Numbered from the stretch's first letter, positions 9,485 through 18,984 are shown. The stretch is DNA of 64,000 nucleotides from Roseinatronobacter ekhonensis (GCF_900499075.1 NZ_UIHC01000005.1:1-64000); one strand, 5' to 3'. The notes: generated by a model from the sequence alone, not told the origin. Translations and numbers: made by a program.

Positions 9485-11740
9485 TTAGCCGCATTTGCTA
9501 TGTCCACAGGCGCGGCAGGTCATGCAGCCTTCGATCATCACCATTTCGAACGCACCGCAAGACGGGCAAGATGCGGGCTGTCCGCCCACGGCCATTTGCA
9601 CGGCCTGCGGGTCTGCTTTCAGCCCCAGCCCGGCCCCGCCGATAAATCCGATCCGCACCAGGTGCTGTTCGATGACACCGCCAATCGCGGCAAGGATCGA
9701 GGGGATATACTGCCCCTGCACCCATGCCCCGCCGCGCGGATCGAACACGGCTTTCAGTTCCTCGACCACGAAAGAGACATCGCCACCCCGCCGGAACACG
9801 GCTGAAATCATCCGCGTCAGCGCAACGGTCCACGCATAATGCTCCATGTTCTTGGAGTTGATGAAGATTTCGAAGGGTCGCCTGTGGCCTGCGATCACCG
9901 TGTCATTAATCGTGACATAAATCGCATGTTCGGACCCCGGCCATTTCAGCTTGTAAGTATGCCCTTCCAGCGCGTCGGGCCGGTCGAACGGATCGGCCAG
10001 GTAGACCACGTCCGCGCCTTGGCTGGCTTGTGGCGCAGGGTCGGCTTCGGACACCGACAGCACGGACCCTGTCACATCATTCGGGCGGTACGTGGTGCAG
10101 CCCTTGCAGCCCATGTCCCACGCGGCCAGATACACGTCCTTGAACGCATCAAAAGAGATGTCTTCAGGGCAGTTGATGGTTTTCGAGATGCTGCTATCGA
10201 CCCATTTCTGCGCCGCCGCCTGCATTTTCACATGGTCCATCGGCGCAAGATTCTGGGCAGTCACGACATGTTCGGGCAAGGGGGTGTCCCCGTGCATCTG
10301 CCGCCAAAGGGCGACGGCATAATCCTCGACCACCTCTTCGGTGCGCGAGCCGTCCTTTTGCAGCACCTTGCGGGTATAGCTGGTGGCGAAAATAGGCTCG
10401 ATGCCCGAACTGACATTTCCCGCATACAGGCTGATCGTGCCGGTGGGCGCAATCGAGGTCAGCAGCGCGTTGCGGATGCCGTGCTCTGATACGGCGGCGC
10501 GGACATCTGCATCCATTGCCTGCATGGTGCCAGAGGCCAGAAATGCGTCGCGCTCGAACAGCGGAAAAGCGCCCTTCTCGCGCGCCAGATCGACGCTGGC
10601 CAGATAGGCCGAGCGCGCCACCGCACGCATCCAAATGTCGGTTTGTGCCACGGCTTCGTCAGAGCCATAGCGCAACCCGGTCAGCACCAGCGCATCGGCG
10701 AGCCCCGTCACACCCAGCCCGATCCGACGCTTGGCCTGCGCTTCCTGCGCTTGTGCATCCAACGGGAAACGGCTGACATCGACCACATTGTCCATCATCC
10801 GCACGGCCACGCGCACCAGATCGTCAAGCGCGCCCTTGTCCAGCGTTGCTTTGCCGGTGAAGGGGTCCGATACCAGCTTGGCTAGGTTGATAGACCCCAG
10901 CAGGCAGGCGCCATAGGGCGGCAGTGGTTGTTCGCCGCAAGGGTTGGTCGCGGCAATGGTCTCTACATAAGACAGGTTGTTGGCGGCATTGATCCGGTCA
11001 ATGAAGATCACGCCCGGTTCGGCATAATCATAGGTCGCGCGCATGATCCGGTTCCAAAGGTCGCGCGCCTGCACCGTGCGGTAAACCTTGCCGTCAAAGA
11101 CCAGATCCCACGCGCCATCGGAATGAACCGCATCCATGAACGGGTCCGTCACCAGAACCGACAGGTTGAACATGCGCAGCCGGGCGGCATCTTGCTTGGC
11201 GGTGATGAAATCTTCGATGTCGGGATGGTCGCAGCGCATGGTGGCCATCATCGCGCCACGACGGCTGCCCGCCGACATTATGGTGCGGCACATCGCATCC
11301 CACACATCCATGAACGAGAGCGGGCCAGAGGCATCGGCCGCCACGCCATGCACCGCCGCGCCCTTGGGGCGGATGGTGCTGAAATCATAGCCAATCCCGC
11401 CGCCTTGCTGCATGGTCAGCGCGGCCTCTTTCAGCATGTCGAAAATACCGCCCATGCTGTCGGGGACGGTGCCCATCACAAAACAATTGAACAAGGTCAC
11501 GCTGCGCCCGGTGCCCGCGCCTGCGGTAATGCGCCCGGCTGGCAGGAATTTGAAATCATCCAAAGCGGTGTAGAACTTGTCTTCCCATGCGACGGGGTCG
11601 GTTTCAGCCTGTGCAAGCGCGCGCGCGATGCGGCGCCAAGTGTCCTCGACCGTCTGTTCCTCGATATGGCCATCAGCGGCTTTCAGGCGATACTTCATAT
11701 CCCAGATCTGTTCCGCAATCGGGGCAGAAAACCGACTCAT
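9485..11740 (-). CDS. nrdJ: Adenosylcobalamin-dependent (class II) ribonucleotide reductase
   Basis: Reduces ribonucleotides to deoxyribonucleotides using adenosylcobalamin, independently of oxygen. The 751-residue protein is the short class II form typical of Rhodobacterales. It contains the N-C-G-E active-site segment ATNPCGEQPLPPYGACLLGS, the SIAPTGTISLYAGNVSSGIEP motif region, and a C-terminal zinc-ribbon-like tail (CPSCG ... CMTCRACGHSKCG) carrying the redox cysteines. The N-terminal FLPAGRI-AGAGTG segment is also typical. The ATG at 11740 has an AAAGGA upstream. A good promoter lies about 35 bp upstream. The 108-bp gap to the divergent MFS gene is too short for a cobalamin riboswitch. 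Confidence 0.97.
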   Translation of the reverse strand: MSRFSAPIAEQIWDMKYRLKAADGHIEEQTVEDTWRRIARALAQAETDPVAWEDKFYTALDDFKFLPAGRITAGAGTGRSVTLFNCFVMGTVPDSMGGIFDMLKEAALTMQQGGGIGYDFSTIRPKGAAVHGVAADASGPLSFMDVWDAMCRTIMSAGSRRGAMMATMRCDHPDIEDFITAKQDAARLRMFNLSVLVTDPFMDAVHSDGAWDLVFDGKVYRTVQARDLWNRIMRATYDYAEPGVIFIDRINAANNLSYVETIAATNPCGEQPLPPYGACLLGSINLAKLVSDPFTGKATLDKGALDDLVRVAVRMMDNVVDVSRFPLDAQAQEAQAKRRIGLGVTGLADALVLTGLRYGSDEAVAQTDIWMRAVARSAYLASVDLAREKGAFPLFERDAFLASGTMQAMDADVRAAVSEHGIRNALLTSIAPTGTISLYAGNVSSGIEPIFATSYTRKVLQKDGSRTEEVVEDYAVALWRQMHGDTPLPEHVVTAQNLAPMDHVKMQAAAQKWVDSSISKTINCPEDISFDAFKDVYLAAWDMGCKGCTTYRPNDVTGSVLSVSEADPAPQASQGADVVYLADPFDRPDALEGHTYKLKWPGSEHAIYVTINDTVIAGHRRPFEIFINSKNMEHYAWTVALTRMISAVFRRGGDVSFVVEELKAVFDPRGGAWVQGQYIPSILAAIGGVIEQHLVRIGFIGGAGLGLKADPQAVQMAVGGQPASCPSCGAFEMVMIEGCMTCRACGHSKCG

Positions 11741-11776
11741 AGTGGCATCCTTTGGGGTTGGCGCAGGGGAACGGAC

Positions 11777-11805
11777 AAAATAGGCCTTGCAATGGCATCG
11801 GTCAA
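11777..11805 (-). promoter_or_regulatory. Predicted nrdJ promoter
   Basis: TTGACC, 17 bp, TATTTT on the minus strand, placing the transcript start near 11770 with a ~30-nt leader. It is one of the best sigma-70 matches in the window. It overlaps the possible upstream ATG (11792) of the divergent MFS gene and so favours the later MFS start. Confidence 0.65.
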
Positions 11806-11848
11806 CGCTGTCATGGCATCGTTACCTGCACCATGGCAAAGGGCATTC

Positions 11849-13045
11849 ATGAAACAGCTTTCGGCAGGTTGGGCGGGTATCGTGGCGGCACTTGGCGTCA
11901 CACAAGTGCTGGGCTACGGCGCTGTATTCTACGCCTTTCCCATACTTGTGCCCTTTGTCGCAGCCGAATACGGCGTGTCTCCGGCGATACTCTTTGGGGT
12001 GTTTTCTATCGGGTTGTTCATCGGCGGCCTGCTGTCCAGCCGGTTTGGCGGATGGCTCGACCGCTTTGGCGCGCCGCGCGTCATGACCTTGGCAAGTGCA
12101 CTGGTGGCCGCACTCTTTGCCGGAATGGCGGTGGCGCCAAATTTCTGGACCTATGCGGCGCTTGTCATCATGCTCGAAGCAATCAGCTTCCTTGTGCTAT
12201 ATGACGCGGCCTTCGCAACGCTGGCACTGAAGGTGCCGCGCGGCACGCGCCAAGCCATCACCCGGCTGACGCTGATCGGGGGCTTTGCCTCGACACTGTT
12301 CTGGCCGCTGACCGGTTGGATGGTCGAAGAAATCGGCTGGCGCGGCTGCTATTTGGCCTTTGCCTTGCTTCATCTGGCCTTGGCCTTGCCACTGCATGGC
12401 TGGATCGCCGCGAAGCGCCGCAATTCCGCCGCCCCTGCCGCCGAAAGCGCCCCGCCTGCGCCCGAATGGCCGCCCGTGCCGCCCGCCCGAAGCACCCGCG
12501 CGTTCTGGCTGTTGGGTATCAGCTTTGCGCTGACCGGCACCGTGATTGCCGCCTTCGGTGTGCACTTGGTCCCGGTGCTGCTGGATCGCGGATTAGGGCA
12601 AACGGCTTATCTGGTCGGCATGGCCATGGGGCCGACGCAAGTGCTGGTGCGCGTGATAGATGCAACGCTCTGGCGCGGATTTCATCCCCTGAGCGTGGCG
12701 CTGATTTCCGGTAGCGCCGTCGCGCTCGCCGTCGCAGCTCTGCTGGTGCCCAGCAGTGAGGTCGCCTTGGCGCTCGGCTTTGCGGTGCTGTTCGGCGCTG
12801 GCCAAGGGCTGGCCAGTATCGTGCGCGGCGCTGTGCCTTTGGCGCTGTTCGGCGCACACGGTCTGGGCCGCCGCTTGGGACAACTCGCAGGCCTGCGCAA
12901 TGTCAGCGCAGCGGCAGCCCCGGTTCTCTTCGCGGTCGCGCAACAGGCCATCGGGTTGGCAGCAACGCTGTGGCTGTCTTTGGCGATCGCGCTGGCGGGG
13001 CTGGCGCTGTTGGCGCCCCTGCGCAAACTGGCACTGGCGCGCTAA
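11849..13045 (+). CDS. Major facilitator superfamily transporter
   Basis: An inner-membrane MFS carrier of about 398 residues with roughly twelve hydrophobic segments, split by a Pro/Ala-rich cytoplasmic loop (AAPAAESAPPAPEWPPVPP). The loop between helices 2 and 3 has the MFS signature-like SSRFGGWLDRFGAPR. The substrate is not evident. The ATG at 11849 has AAAGGG upstream; an ATG at 11792 would add 19 residues but overlaps the nrdJ promoter. The reading frame stays open for nearly 1 kb upstream, antisense to nrdJ, which I consider a high-GC artefact. DUF1489 follows 40 bp later. Confidence 0.9.
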   Translation: MKQLSAGWAGIVAALGVTQVLGYGAVFYAFPILVPFVAAEYGVSPAILFGVFSIGLFIGGLLSSRFGGWLDRFGAPRVMTLASALVAALFAGMAVAPNFWTYAALVIMLEAISFLVLYDAAFATLALKVPRGTRQAITRLTLIGGFASTLFWPLTGWMVEEIGWRGCYLAFALLHLALALPLHGWIAAKRRNSAAPAAESAPPAPEWPPVPPARSTRAFWLLGISFALTGTVIAAFGVHLVPVLLDRGLGQTAYLVGMAMGPTQVLVRVIDATLWRGFHPLSVALISGSAVALAVAALLVPSSEVALALGFAVLFGAGQGLASIVRGAVPLALFGAHGLGRRLGQLAGLRNVSAAAAPVLFAVAQQAIGLAATLWLSLAIALAGLALLAPLRKLALAR

Positions 13046-13085
13046 TCGGGCTTGCTCCTACGTGTCGGCACGTTAATTACCACCT

Positions 13086-13514
13086 ATGGCAAAGCTGAAC
13101 CTCATCAAACTCTGCGTCGGCGCGGAAAAGGTCGACGATCTGCTTGCATGGCAGTGCCAGCCGCGCGCCAAGGGGCCGGACGGGATGCCGCGCCATGTCA
13201 CCCGCATGTGGCCCAAACGGGCGGCGGAGCTATTGGCCGGCGGCTCGCTATACTGGGTATTCAAGGGCGCTGTGCTTGCGCGGCAACGCATTGTGCGGCT
13301 GGACGAAGTGCTGGGCGCAGATGGTATCACCCGCTGCGCTATTGTTCTGGACCCAGAGGTGGTGCGCACCGCCGCCGCCACGCGGCGTCCGTTCCAAGGA
13401 TGGCGCTACCTGAAACCAGAGGACGCGCCTGCCGACCTGCCCAAAGCGCGCAAAGGGGATGACAACCTGCCCCCGGAACTAGATGCGATGCTGGCCGAGA
13501 TCGGGCTGAAGTAA
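13086..13514 (+). CDS. DUF1489 family protein
   Basis: A 142-residue protein of the alphaproteobacterial DUF1489 family, of unknown function. Visible hallmarks are the N-terminal LNLIKLCVGAEKVDDLLAWQ, then HVTRMWPKRAAELLAGGSLYWVFKG and the late RPFQGWRYLKPEDAPADL. The basic/aromatic make-up recalls RNA-binding proteins, but I assign no function. It stands 40 bp after the MFS gene and ends 2 bp from the convergent ccdA. Confidence 0.9.
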   Translation: MAKLNLIKLCVGAEKVDDLLAWQCQPRAKGPDGMPRHVTRMWPKRAAELLAGGSLYWVFKGAVLARQRIVRLDEVLGADGITRCAIVLDPEVVRTAAATRRPFQGWRYLKPEDAPADLPKARKGDDNLPPELDAMLAEIGLK

Positions 13515-13516
13515 CG

Positions 13517-14266
13517 CTATCCTATCTGCGAAAGCGCTGGAAAAGTCTCCAGCAGCCACCAGCTAAACCGGGTGAACGCGCCCGTGACCATGGCCAACCC
13601 GACCAGCAACAAAAGCCCGCCCATAACCTTTTCGATCAGCCCCATATGGCGTTTGATCCGATTCATGATGGTCATGGAGCGTTGCACGAAAATCGCGGCC
13701 AGCAAGAACGGCAACCCAAGGCCAAGGGCATAAATACCCAGCATCAGGGTGCCGCGCGCCGAATTGGACTCTGTCGCGGCCATGGACAGGATCGCGCCCA
13801 GAACGGGGCCGATGCAGGGCGTCCAGCCAAAGGCAAACGCCAGCCCCAACACATAAGCCCCAAAGGCCGACCCGCCCTTGTCGCCCGCATCAATCCGCGC
13901 CTCGCGCATAAGGAAGGGGATGCGGAACACACCCAGAAAATGCAGGCCGAACACAATGACCACTGCGCCCGCGATCTGCCCGAACAATTCGGCGTTGCGC
14001 AAAAACAGGTTGCCCATGGTCGAGGCCGTGAACCCCAACAACAGAAACACCGTGGACAGGCCCATCACGAAAAACAATGCCGGAACGATGGTGCGGCGTC
14101 GCTGCGCCCCCGCGGTCATCTCCTGCATGGAGACGCCACCCATATACGCCAGATAAGGCGGAACAATGGGCAGAACGCAGGGCGACAGGAACGACAGGAC
14201 ACCCCCTGCGAAGGCAATCATCAGCGCGGGCAGAAGGGCTGCATCGAAGAGGTCTATGCCGAACAT
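13517..14266 (-). CDS. ccdA: Cytochrome c biogenesis protein CcdA
   Basis: Membrane thiol transporter that passes reducing equivalents from cytoplasmic thioredoxin to periplasmic partners needed for cytochrome c maturation. It is 249 residues with six predicted transmembrane segments. The two redox cysteines are visible in FLSPCVLPIVPPYLAYMGG (helix 1) and in GWTPCIGPVLGAILS (helix 4). The length is normal for the short DsbD/CcdA type. No other ccm gene is adjacent. The rne stop lies about 115 bp upstream. Confidence 0.95.
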   Translation of the reverse strand: MFGIDLFDAALLPALMIAFAGGVLSFLSPCVLPIVPPYLAYMGGVSMQEMTAGAQRRRTIVPALFFVMGLSTVFLLLGFTASTMGNLFLRNAELFGQIAGAVVIVFGLHFLGVFRIPFLMREARIDAGDKGGSAFGAYVLGLAFAFGWTPCIGPVLGAILSMAATESNSARGTLMLGIYALGLGLPFLLAAIFVQRSMTIMNRIKRHMGLIEKVMGGLLLLVGLAMVTGAFTRFSWWLLETFPALSQIG

Positions 14267-14381
14267 GAGTGGCCTGTCTTGTCAGATTATCCCACAGCCA
14301 TAGCTCAGGCGCGCCCAAAGATCACGCGCCCGCGCCGTCACATTCGCGTGGACCGGGCTTCGAGACGGCGCGGACAAAGGA

Positions 14382-17198
14382 TCAACGCGACCACCAGCCC
14401 CGGCGGCGCGGCTTTTCAGCCACGGGTTCAGGGGTCGCGACAGGCTCGGGCGATGTGTCTGGCGCTGCCTGCTCGGCTGTCACAGGCTCTGGCGTCACAG
14501 GCTCTGATGTTACCGTCTCCGCCGCAGGCTCTCGTTGCTCTTGGGGCGACGGCGCCTCTTCGGTCGCCGCAGTTTCGGGCGCCTCATCCGCATCTGCGGC
14601 CTTCGGCGCAGCCGCGTCGGCGCCGGAATCCGGCACCTCTGTCACCGCGTTCGCAGCCGCAACCTCGGTCCGTTCCTCAACAGCCGCCGTTGCAGGCGTG
14701 GCATCATCGGCCTCAGGCACAGCAGCATCAGCCCCAGGCTTGCGACGGGTACGGCTGCGGCGGGCTGGTTTCTTGGGCGCGTCCTCTGTCGTCTCGGCAG
14801 CAGGCTCTGCCGACGCTGCAGAATCAGCCTCGGACGCCGGTTCTGCAACAGGTTTTTTCGCCCGCGACGCGCGTTTGCGCTTGGGCTTCTCTGCCGGAAC
14901 TTCTGCGGCGGGTTGCTCGGCGTCTACCGGCGTATCGACTGCGGCAGCTTCACTGTCGGATGTTGCCACGGCGTCCTGCGCGCCCTCTGAGGCAGATTCG
15001 GTTTCGGCCGTTTCGTTTTGAGAGCCGTTTTCCGATGCACCGTTGTCCGATGCCCCATCGGCGTCTTTGCCGCCCCGCCGACGCCGACGGCGGCGACGCT
15101 TCTTGCGCGGCTGGTCGTCACTGTCGCCTGCCGGTTCCGCCTCGGTCCGAGATGCCTCGGCAGGCGTTTCATCCGGCTCGTCCTCTGCTTCCAGTTCTGG
15201 CATAAGATTGCCATCCATCGACACGACCGGCGCTTGTGGCACCGGCACGCGCGTTGCTGTCTTGAACTTCTCTATGGTGAAATCGGGGCTAACCATGGAC
15301 GGATCGGCTTCCAGCCGGACCGCCATTCCGAACCGGGCCTCGATCTGCGCCAGATGTTCACGCTTATAGTTGAACAGGAAGTTGATGACAGCGGCAGGTG
15401 CGCGCACCAGAACCTCGCGCGATTTGCCGCGCGTGCCCTCTTCCTCGATCTGGCGCAACACGGTCAGCGCCATGCTGTCATCGGACCGGATCAGACCTGT
15501 CCCGTGGCAATGCGGACAGGGCTGCGTCGTCGCTTCCAACATGCCGGGGCGCAAGCGCTGGCGGCTCATCTCCAGCAGACCGAAGCCCGAGATGCGGCCC
15601 ACTTGAATGCGTGCTCGGTCGGATTTCAGCTTGTCTTTCAGCATCTTCTCGACGGCGGCGTTGTTCTTGCGCTCTTCCATGTCGATGAAGTCGATCACGA
15701 TCAGGCCCGCAAGGTCACGCAGGCGCAACTGGCGCGCGATCTCTGTCGCAGCTTCCAGGTTGGTCTTGACCGCCGTATCTTCGATGGAGCCTTCGCGCGT
15801 CGCGCGGCCAGAGTTGATGTCGATGGCGACCAATGCTTCGGTGATCCCGATCACGATATACCCGCCCGAGGGCAGTTGCACCGTGGGGTTGAACATGCCC
15901 GTCAGCGTGGTTTCAACTTGGTAGCGAGCAAACAACGGCAAGCCTTCGTCATACAGCTTCACGTTCTTGGCGTGGGACGGCATGATCATTTTCATGAAGT
16001 CCTTGGCCACGCGGTAGCCTGCGTCGCCTTCGACCAGCACCTCGTCGATGTTCTTGCTGTAAAGATCGCGGATCGAGCGCTTGATCAGGTTGCCTTCCTC
16101 GTAAATCGGGGTCGGCGCGATGGATTTCAGCGTCAGGTCGCGAATCTGTTCCCACAGGCGCAACAGGTATTCATAGTCGCGTTTGATCTCGGCTTTGGTG
16201 CGGTTCGCGCCGGCGGTGCGGATGATCAGCCCTGCCCCTTCGGGCACAGTGATTTCATTCGCGATGGCCTTCAGCTTCTGGCGGTCGGCGGCGTTGGTAA
16301 TCTTGCGGCTGATTCCGCCCCCGCGCGCGGTGTTGGGCATCAGCACACAGTAGCGGCCCGCCAGCGACAGGTAGGTGGTCAGCGCCGCACCCTTGTTGCC
16401 GCGCTCTTCCTTGACAACCTGCACCAGCATGATCTGGCGCACCTTGATGACTTCCTGAATCTTGTAGCGGCGCATACGCGGCTTGCGGCGCGGGCGCGCC
16501 TCTTCGATCGGATCGCCATCAGAGACGGACTCGATCCGGTCGTCCAGTTCGGTGGCATGTTCGGCAGCGACATAGCCTTCGTCGTCGGAGTCCGCCTCTG
16601 GTGTGTCGACGGCTTCGGCCACGGGCGCGTCTTGCGTCTCGGCCTCCGGCGTTTCCGCGTCTACCTTGTCGGTCACGTCGGCAGTATCCGCATTATCCGT
16701 GGTGTTTTCAGCCTCCGCGACCGGCACCGGCCGCTCATCGCCATCGCCCAAGGGTTCTACGATATCCATGCCGGCAATGTCGCCGGTTTGCACCTGATCC
16801 TCGGCCTCGACCGTTTCGGCCTTGGCAGATTTGCGGCGGTTGCTGGAGCGGCGGGGCTTGCGCGCGGGCTTTTCAGCCTTGGGCGCGTCCTCTTCCTCTG
16901 CCTCATGAGCGAGCGCACGCTCTTCTTCCAGAAGCGCGGCGCGATCAGCTGCCGGAATCTGGTAGTAATCCGGATGAATCTCGTTGAAGGCAAGGAAGCC
17001 GTGGCGATTGCCGCCGTAGTCGACAAAGGCCGCCTGAAGCGACGGCTCGACCCGCGTTACCTTGGCAAGGTAGATGTTCCCGGCAAGCTGTCGGCGGCTT
17101 TCTGTTTCAAAATCGAATTCCTCGACCTTGTTTCCGTCAACCACCACGACGCGGGTTTCTTCCGCGTGGGTGGCATCAATAAGCATTTTCTGTGGCAT
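14382..17198 (-). CDS. rne: Ribonuclease E
   Basis: Endoribonuclease and degradosome scaffold. The 938-residue product starts MPQKMLIDATHAEETRVVV. Its S1 domain is split by a ~150-residue acidic, Ala/Glu/Asp-rich insert typical of alphaproteobacteria. The catalytic core has the magnesium aspartates in VAIDINSGRATREGS and IVIDFIDMEE, and the Zn-link CPHCHGTG near residue 560. The last ~290 residues are a low-complexity tail: an arginine run (KKRRRRRRRR), then Ala/Glu/Pro repeats and a terminal PRRRGWWSR, likely RNA- and partner-binding. The ATG at 17198 matches the family start. There is a long 5' region (see 17199-17649), which in RNase E genes is often used for autoregulation. Confidence 0.97.
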   Translation of the reverse strand: MPQKMLIDATHAEETRVVVVDGNKVEEFDFETESRRQLAGNIYLAKVTRVEPSLQAAFVDYGGNRHGFLAFNEIHPDYYQIPAADRAALLEEERALAHEAEEEDAPKAEKPARKPRRSSNRRKSAKAETVEAEDQVQTGDIAGMDIVEPLGDGDERPVPVAEAENTTDNADTADVTDKVDAETPEAETQDAPVAEAVDTPEADSDDEGYVAAEHATELDDRIESVSDGDPIEEARPRRKPRMRRYKIQEVIKVRQIMLVQVVKEERGNKGAALTTYLSLAGRYCVLMPNTARGGGISRKITNAADRQKLKAIANEITVPEGAGLIIRTAGANRTKAEIKRDYEYLLRLWEQIRDLTLKSIAPTPIYEEGNLIKRSIRDLYSKNIDEVLVEGDAGYRVAKDFMKMIMPSHAKNVKLYDEGLPLFARYQVETTLTGMFNPTVQLPSGGYIVIGITEALVAIDINSGRATREGSIEDTAVKTNLEAATEIARQLRLRDLAGLIVIDFIDMEERKNNAAVEKMLKDKLKSDRARIQVGRISGFGLLEMSRQRLRPGMLEATTQPCPHCHGTGLIRSDDSMALTVLRQIEEEGTRGKSREVLVRAPAAVINFLFNYKREHLAQIEARFGMAVRLEADPSMVSPDFTIEKFKTATRVPVPQAPVVSMDGNLMPELEAEDEPDETPAEASRTEAEPAGDSDDQPRKKRRRRRRRRGGKDADGASDNGASENGSQNETAETESASEGAQDAVATSDSEAAAVDTPVDAEQPAAEVPAEKPKRKRASRAKKPVAEPASEADSAASAEPAAETTEDAPKKPARRSRTRRKPGADAAVPEADDATPATAAVEERTEVAAANAVTEVPDSGADAAAPKAADADEAPETAATEEAPSPQEQREPAAETVTSEPVTPEPVTAEQAAPDTSPEPVATPEPVAEKPRRRGWWSR

Positions 17199-17649
17199 TG
17201 AGTTCCGTTGCATCCGGCACGGCGCCAAAATGGCCTGACAGGCGCGAGGCCTGGCGGCGCAGTTCGCGCGGGAGGATGGCTTGTCTGAGCGCTGAGCAGA
17301 ACCGACGGGGCGCACACTTCTATCGGCGTCGCGGCAGTATATCTGCTGCGGGATAGACGTGAATTGCGCGCCGGTCCGTTCATTGCGGTTCCAAAAGTGC
17401 CACGCAGGCGTGGCTGTTCAGGTTGCGCCCGATCACTCGTGAAAATGAGGCGGGCTGTTCAAGCCTTGCGGCCTATCCATCTGCCAAGGCGGCGCGGCGT
17501 TGTGCGCGACGGTCTGCCAGGGCAGCGAAATCTGTCGGGGTTTGCAGTCTGATTGCACACCTTAACCCGGTCAGCATAGCGGCTAAACGCCACAAATGAC
17601 AATGCTTATTCCATGCACCGCAAAAGATCGGGCCAATACTGCCGCCAGA
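17199..17649. other. 451-bp intergenic region upstream of rne
   Basis: No gene is visible here. Two elements can be noted. A perfect 7-bp palindrome GCCACGCAGGCGTGGC at 17399-17414 is followed on the minus strand by a short T-rich stretch and may be a weak terminator for the upstream regulator gene. A TATACT hexamer lies on the minus strand at 17341-17336 inside a GCAG/CTGC hairpin; it could be the rne -10 box but has no good -35. If so, the rne leader would be about 130 nt. Confidence 0.4.
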
Positions 17650-18984
17650 TCAGACGTAATCAGAGCGCGTCAGCCCGTATTTGGCCATTTTTTCATTGAG
17701 CGTCCGGCGCGGCAGGCGCAATTCTTCCATGACTGCCGCGATAGAACCTTTGTGCCTGCGCATCGTGTTGTCGATCAAGATGCGCTCGAACGCTTCAACA
17801 TGTTCCTTGAGCGGCTTGCCTTCTGTGGTCATAGCCTCGCCCGACGCTTCGTTATCGGCCATGACCAACGACATCAGCGCGCCATCTTCGCGCCGGCTTT
17901 GGAGCACGCTGCGTTCAGCAATCGTCACAAGCTGGCGGACATTTCCCGGCCATGGCGCTTGCAGAAGCTGTGCGGCGTCGGGCATCGACAGCACCGGCAC
18001 TGCGCAGCCGTATTCCTCTGCGAACTGTCCCATATACTCGTTGAACAGCGCCAGAATATCCTCGCCGCGCGCGCGCAGGGGCGGCAAAACAACCTGATGC
18101 GCGCCAAGCCGGAAAAACAGATCAGGGCGCAGCACATCTTCCAGGGTCTGATCGCGCTTGTGGCCATTGCAGACGGCAATAATGCGGGTGTCGGGCGGGG
18201 TGCCCTGTGCATCTATAAAGGCCAAAAGCCGGGCCTGCACAGGTTCGGACAACGCCTCTATGTCTTCCAGAACAAGGGTGCCACCGCGCGCCGCGTCGGC
18301 CAAGGGCCGTTCCGCGCTTTCTGCGGGCGCAGGGCCGAACAGCCGGGCGTTGAGCGTGGCATCATCCAGCCCGGCACAGTTGAGCGACACCAACTTGCGC
18401 GCCGACCGGCTGCCGACAGCATGCAAGGCATGCGCGACAAGCGTCTTTCCGGTGCCGGTTTCCCCGTCTATCAGCACATGACCATCGGCCTGCCCGATAT
18501 CCAGAATATCCTCGCGCAGGCGCTGCATTTGACCCGACTCTCCGATCAGGCGGCGCATCATCGTCGCGCCATCCGCCAGTTCGGTGCGCAGCGCGCGCGA
18601 CTCCATCGCTTGCGCGCGGGCCTTGGCAGCACGGTCGGCAAGCGCCATCATCTTTTCTGGATCGAACGGCTTTTCCAGAAAATCGAACGCGCCAAGCCGC
18701 ATGGCTTCGACGGCCATGGGCACGTCACCATGACCGGTGATCAAGATTACCGGGATTGTCGCATCAATCGCATTCAACCGTTTGAGCAATCCCATACCGT
18801 CCAGCCCTGGCATGCGGATATCGGTGATGACCACGCCCGGAAAATCGCTATCGATCGCAGCGACTGCCTCTGCCCCGTCGGCATAGGTTTCGGCCGTGAA
18901 CCCCGACAGCGCCAGCCACTGGCTGATAGACTGGCGCATATCCTGTTCATCATCGACGATGGCAACATGCATGGCGCGACTCAT
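17650..18984 (-). CDS. NtrC-family response regulator (DctD-like) lacking the GAFTGA loop
   Basis: A 444-residue response regulator with three domains. The receiver (1-120) has phospho-acceptor Asp55 in VVITDIRMPG. The AAA+ domain (about 140-370) has Walker A GETGTGKT at 174-181. A Fis-type helix-turn-helix lies at the C-terminus (RLPRRTLNEKMAKYGL). Where sigma-54 activators carry the GAFTGA loop (after LFG at 215-217), this protein has PAPAESAERPLADAA instead. Its Walker B reads LVLEDIE rather than LFLDEI. It probably cannot remodel sigma-54 polymerase and may act like the sigma-70-type NtrC/HupR proteins of Rhodobacter. The partner is the kinase gene 81 bp upstream. No C4-dicarboxylate transporter gene is nearby. 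Confidence 0.9.
   Translation of the reverse strand: MSRAMHVAIVDDEQDMRQSISQWLALSGFTAETYADGAEAVAAIDSDFPGVVITDIRMPGLDGMGLLKRLNAIDATIPVILITGHGDVPMAVEAMRLGAFDFLEKPFDPEKMMALADRAAKARAQAMESRALRTELADGATMMRRLIGESGQMQRLREDILDIGQADGHVLIDGETGTGKTLVAHALHAVGSRSARKLVSLNCAGLDDATLNARLFGPAPAESAERPLADAARGGTLVLEDIEALSEPVQARLLAFIDAQGTPPDTRIIAVCNGHKRDQTLEDVLRPDLFFRLGAHQVVLPPLRARGEDILALFNEYMGQFAEEYGCAVPVLSMPDAAQLLQAPWPGNVRQLVTIAERSVLQSRREDGALMSLVMADNEASGEAMTTEGKPLKEHVEAFERILIDNTMRRHKGSIAAVMEELRLPRRTLNEKMAKYGLTRSDYV

Noticed and set aside
10928-11848. N-terminal extension of the MFS transporter frame across nrdJ
   Set aside because: The extension is antisense to nrdJ, lacks membrane segments and crosses the nrdJ promoter; the real start has its own Shine-Dalgarno at 11849.
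11741-11848. Possible cobalamin riboswitch before nrdJ
   Set aside because: The gap is only 108 bp and a normal promoter lies ~35 bp from the start. There is no room for, or trace of, a B12 aptamer.
14382-15120. Apparent repeats in the rne 3' region
   Set aside because: Low-complexity Ala/Glu/Pro coding sequence of the RNase E tail, not DNA repeats or a CRISPR array.
15018-17201. Long plus-strand open frame opposite rne
   Set aside because: Antisense artefact of codon bias. No recognisable domain, and the minus strand encodes an intact RNase E.
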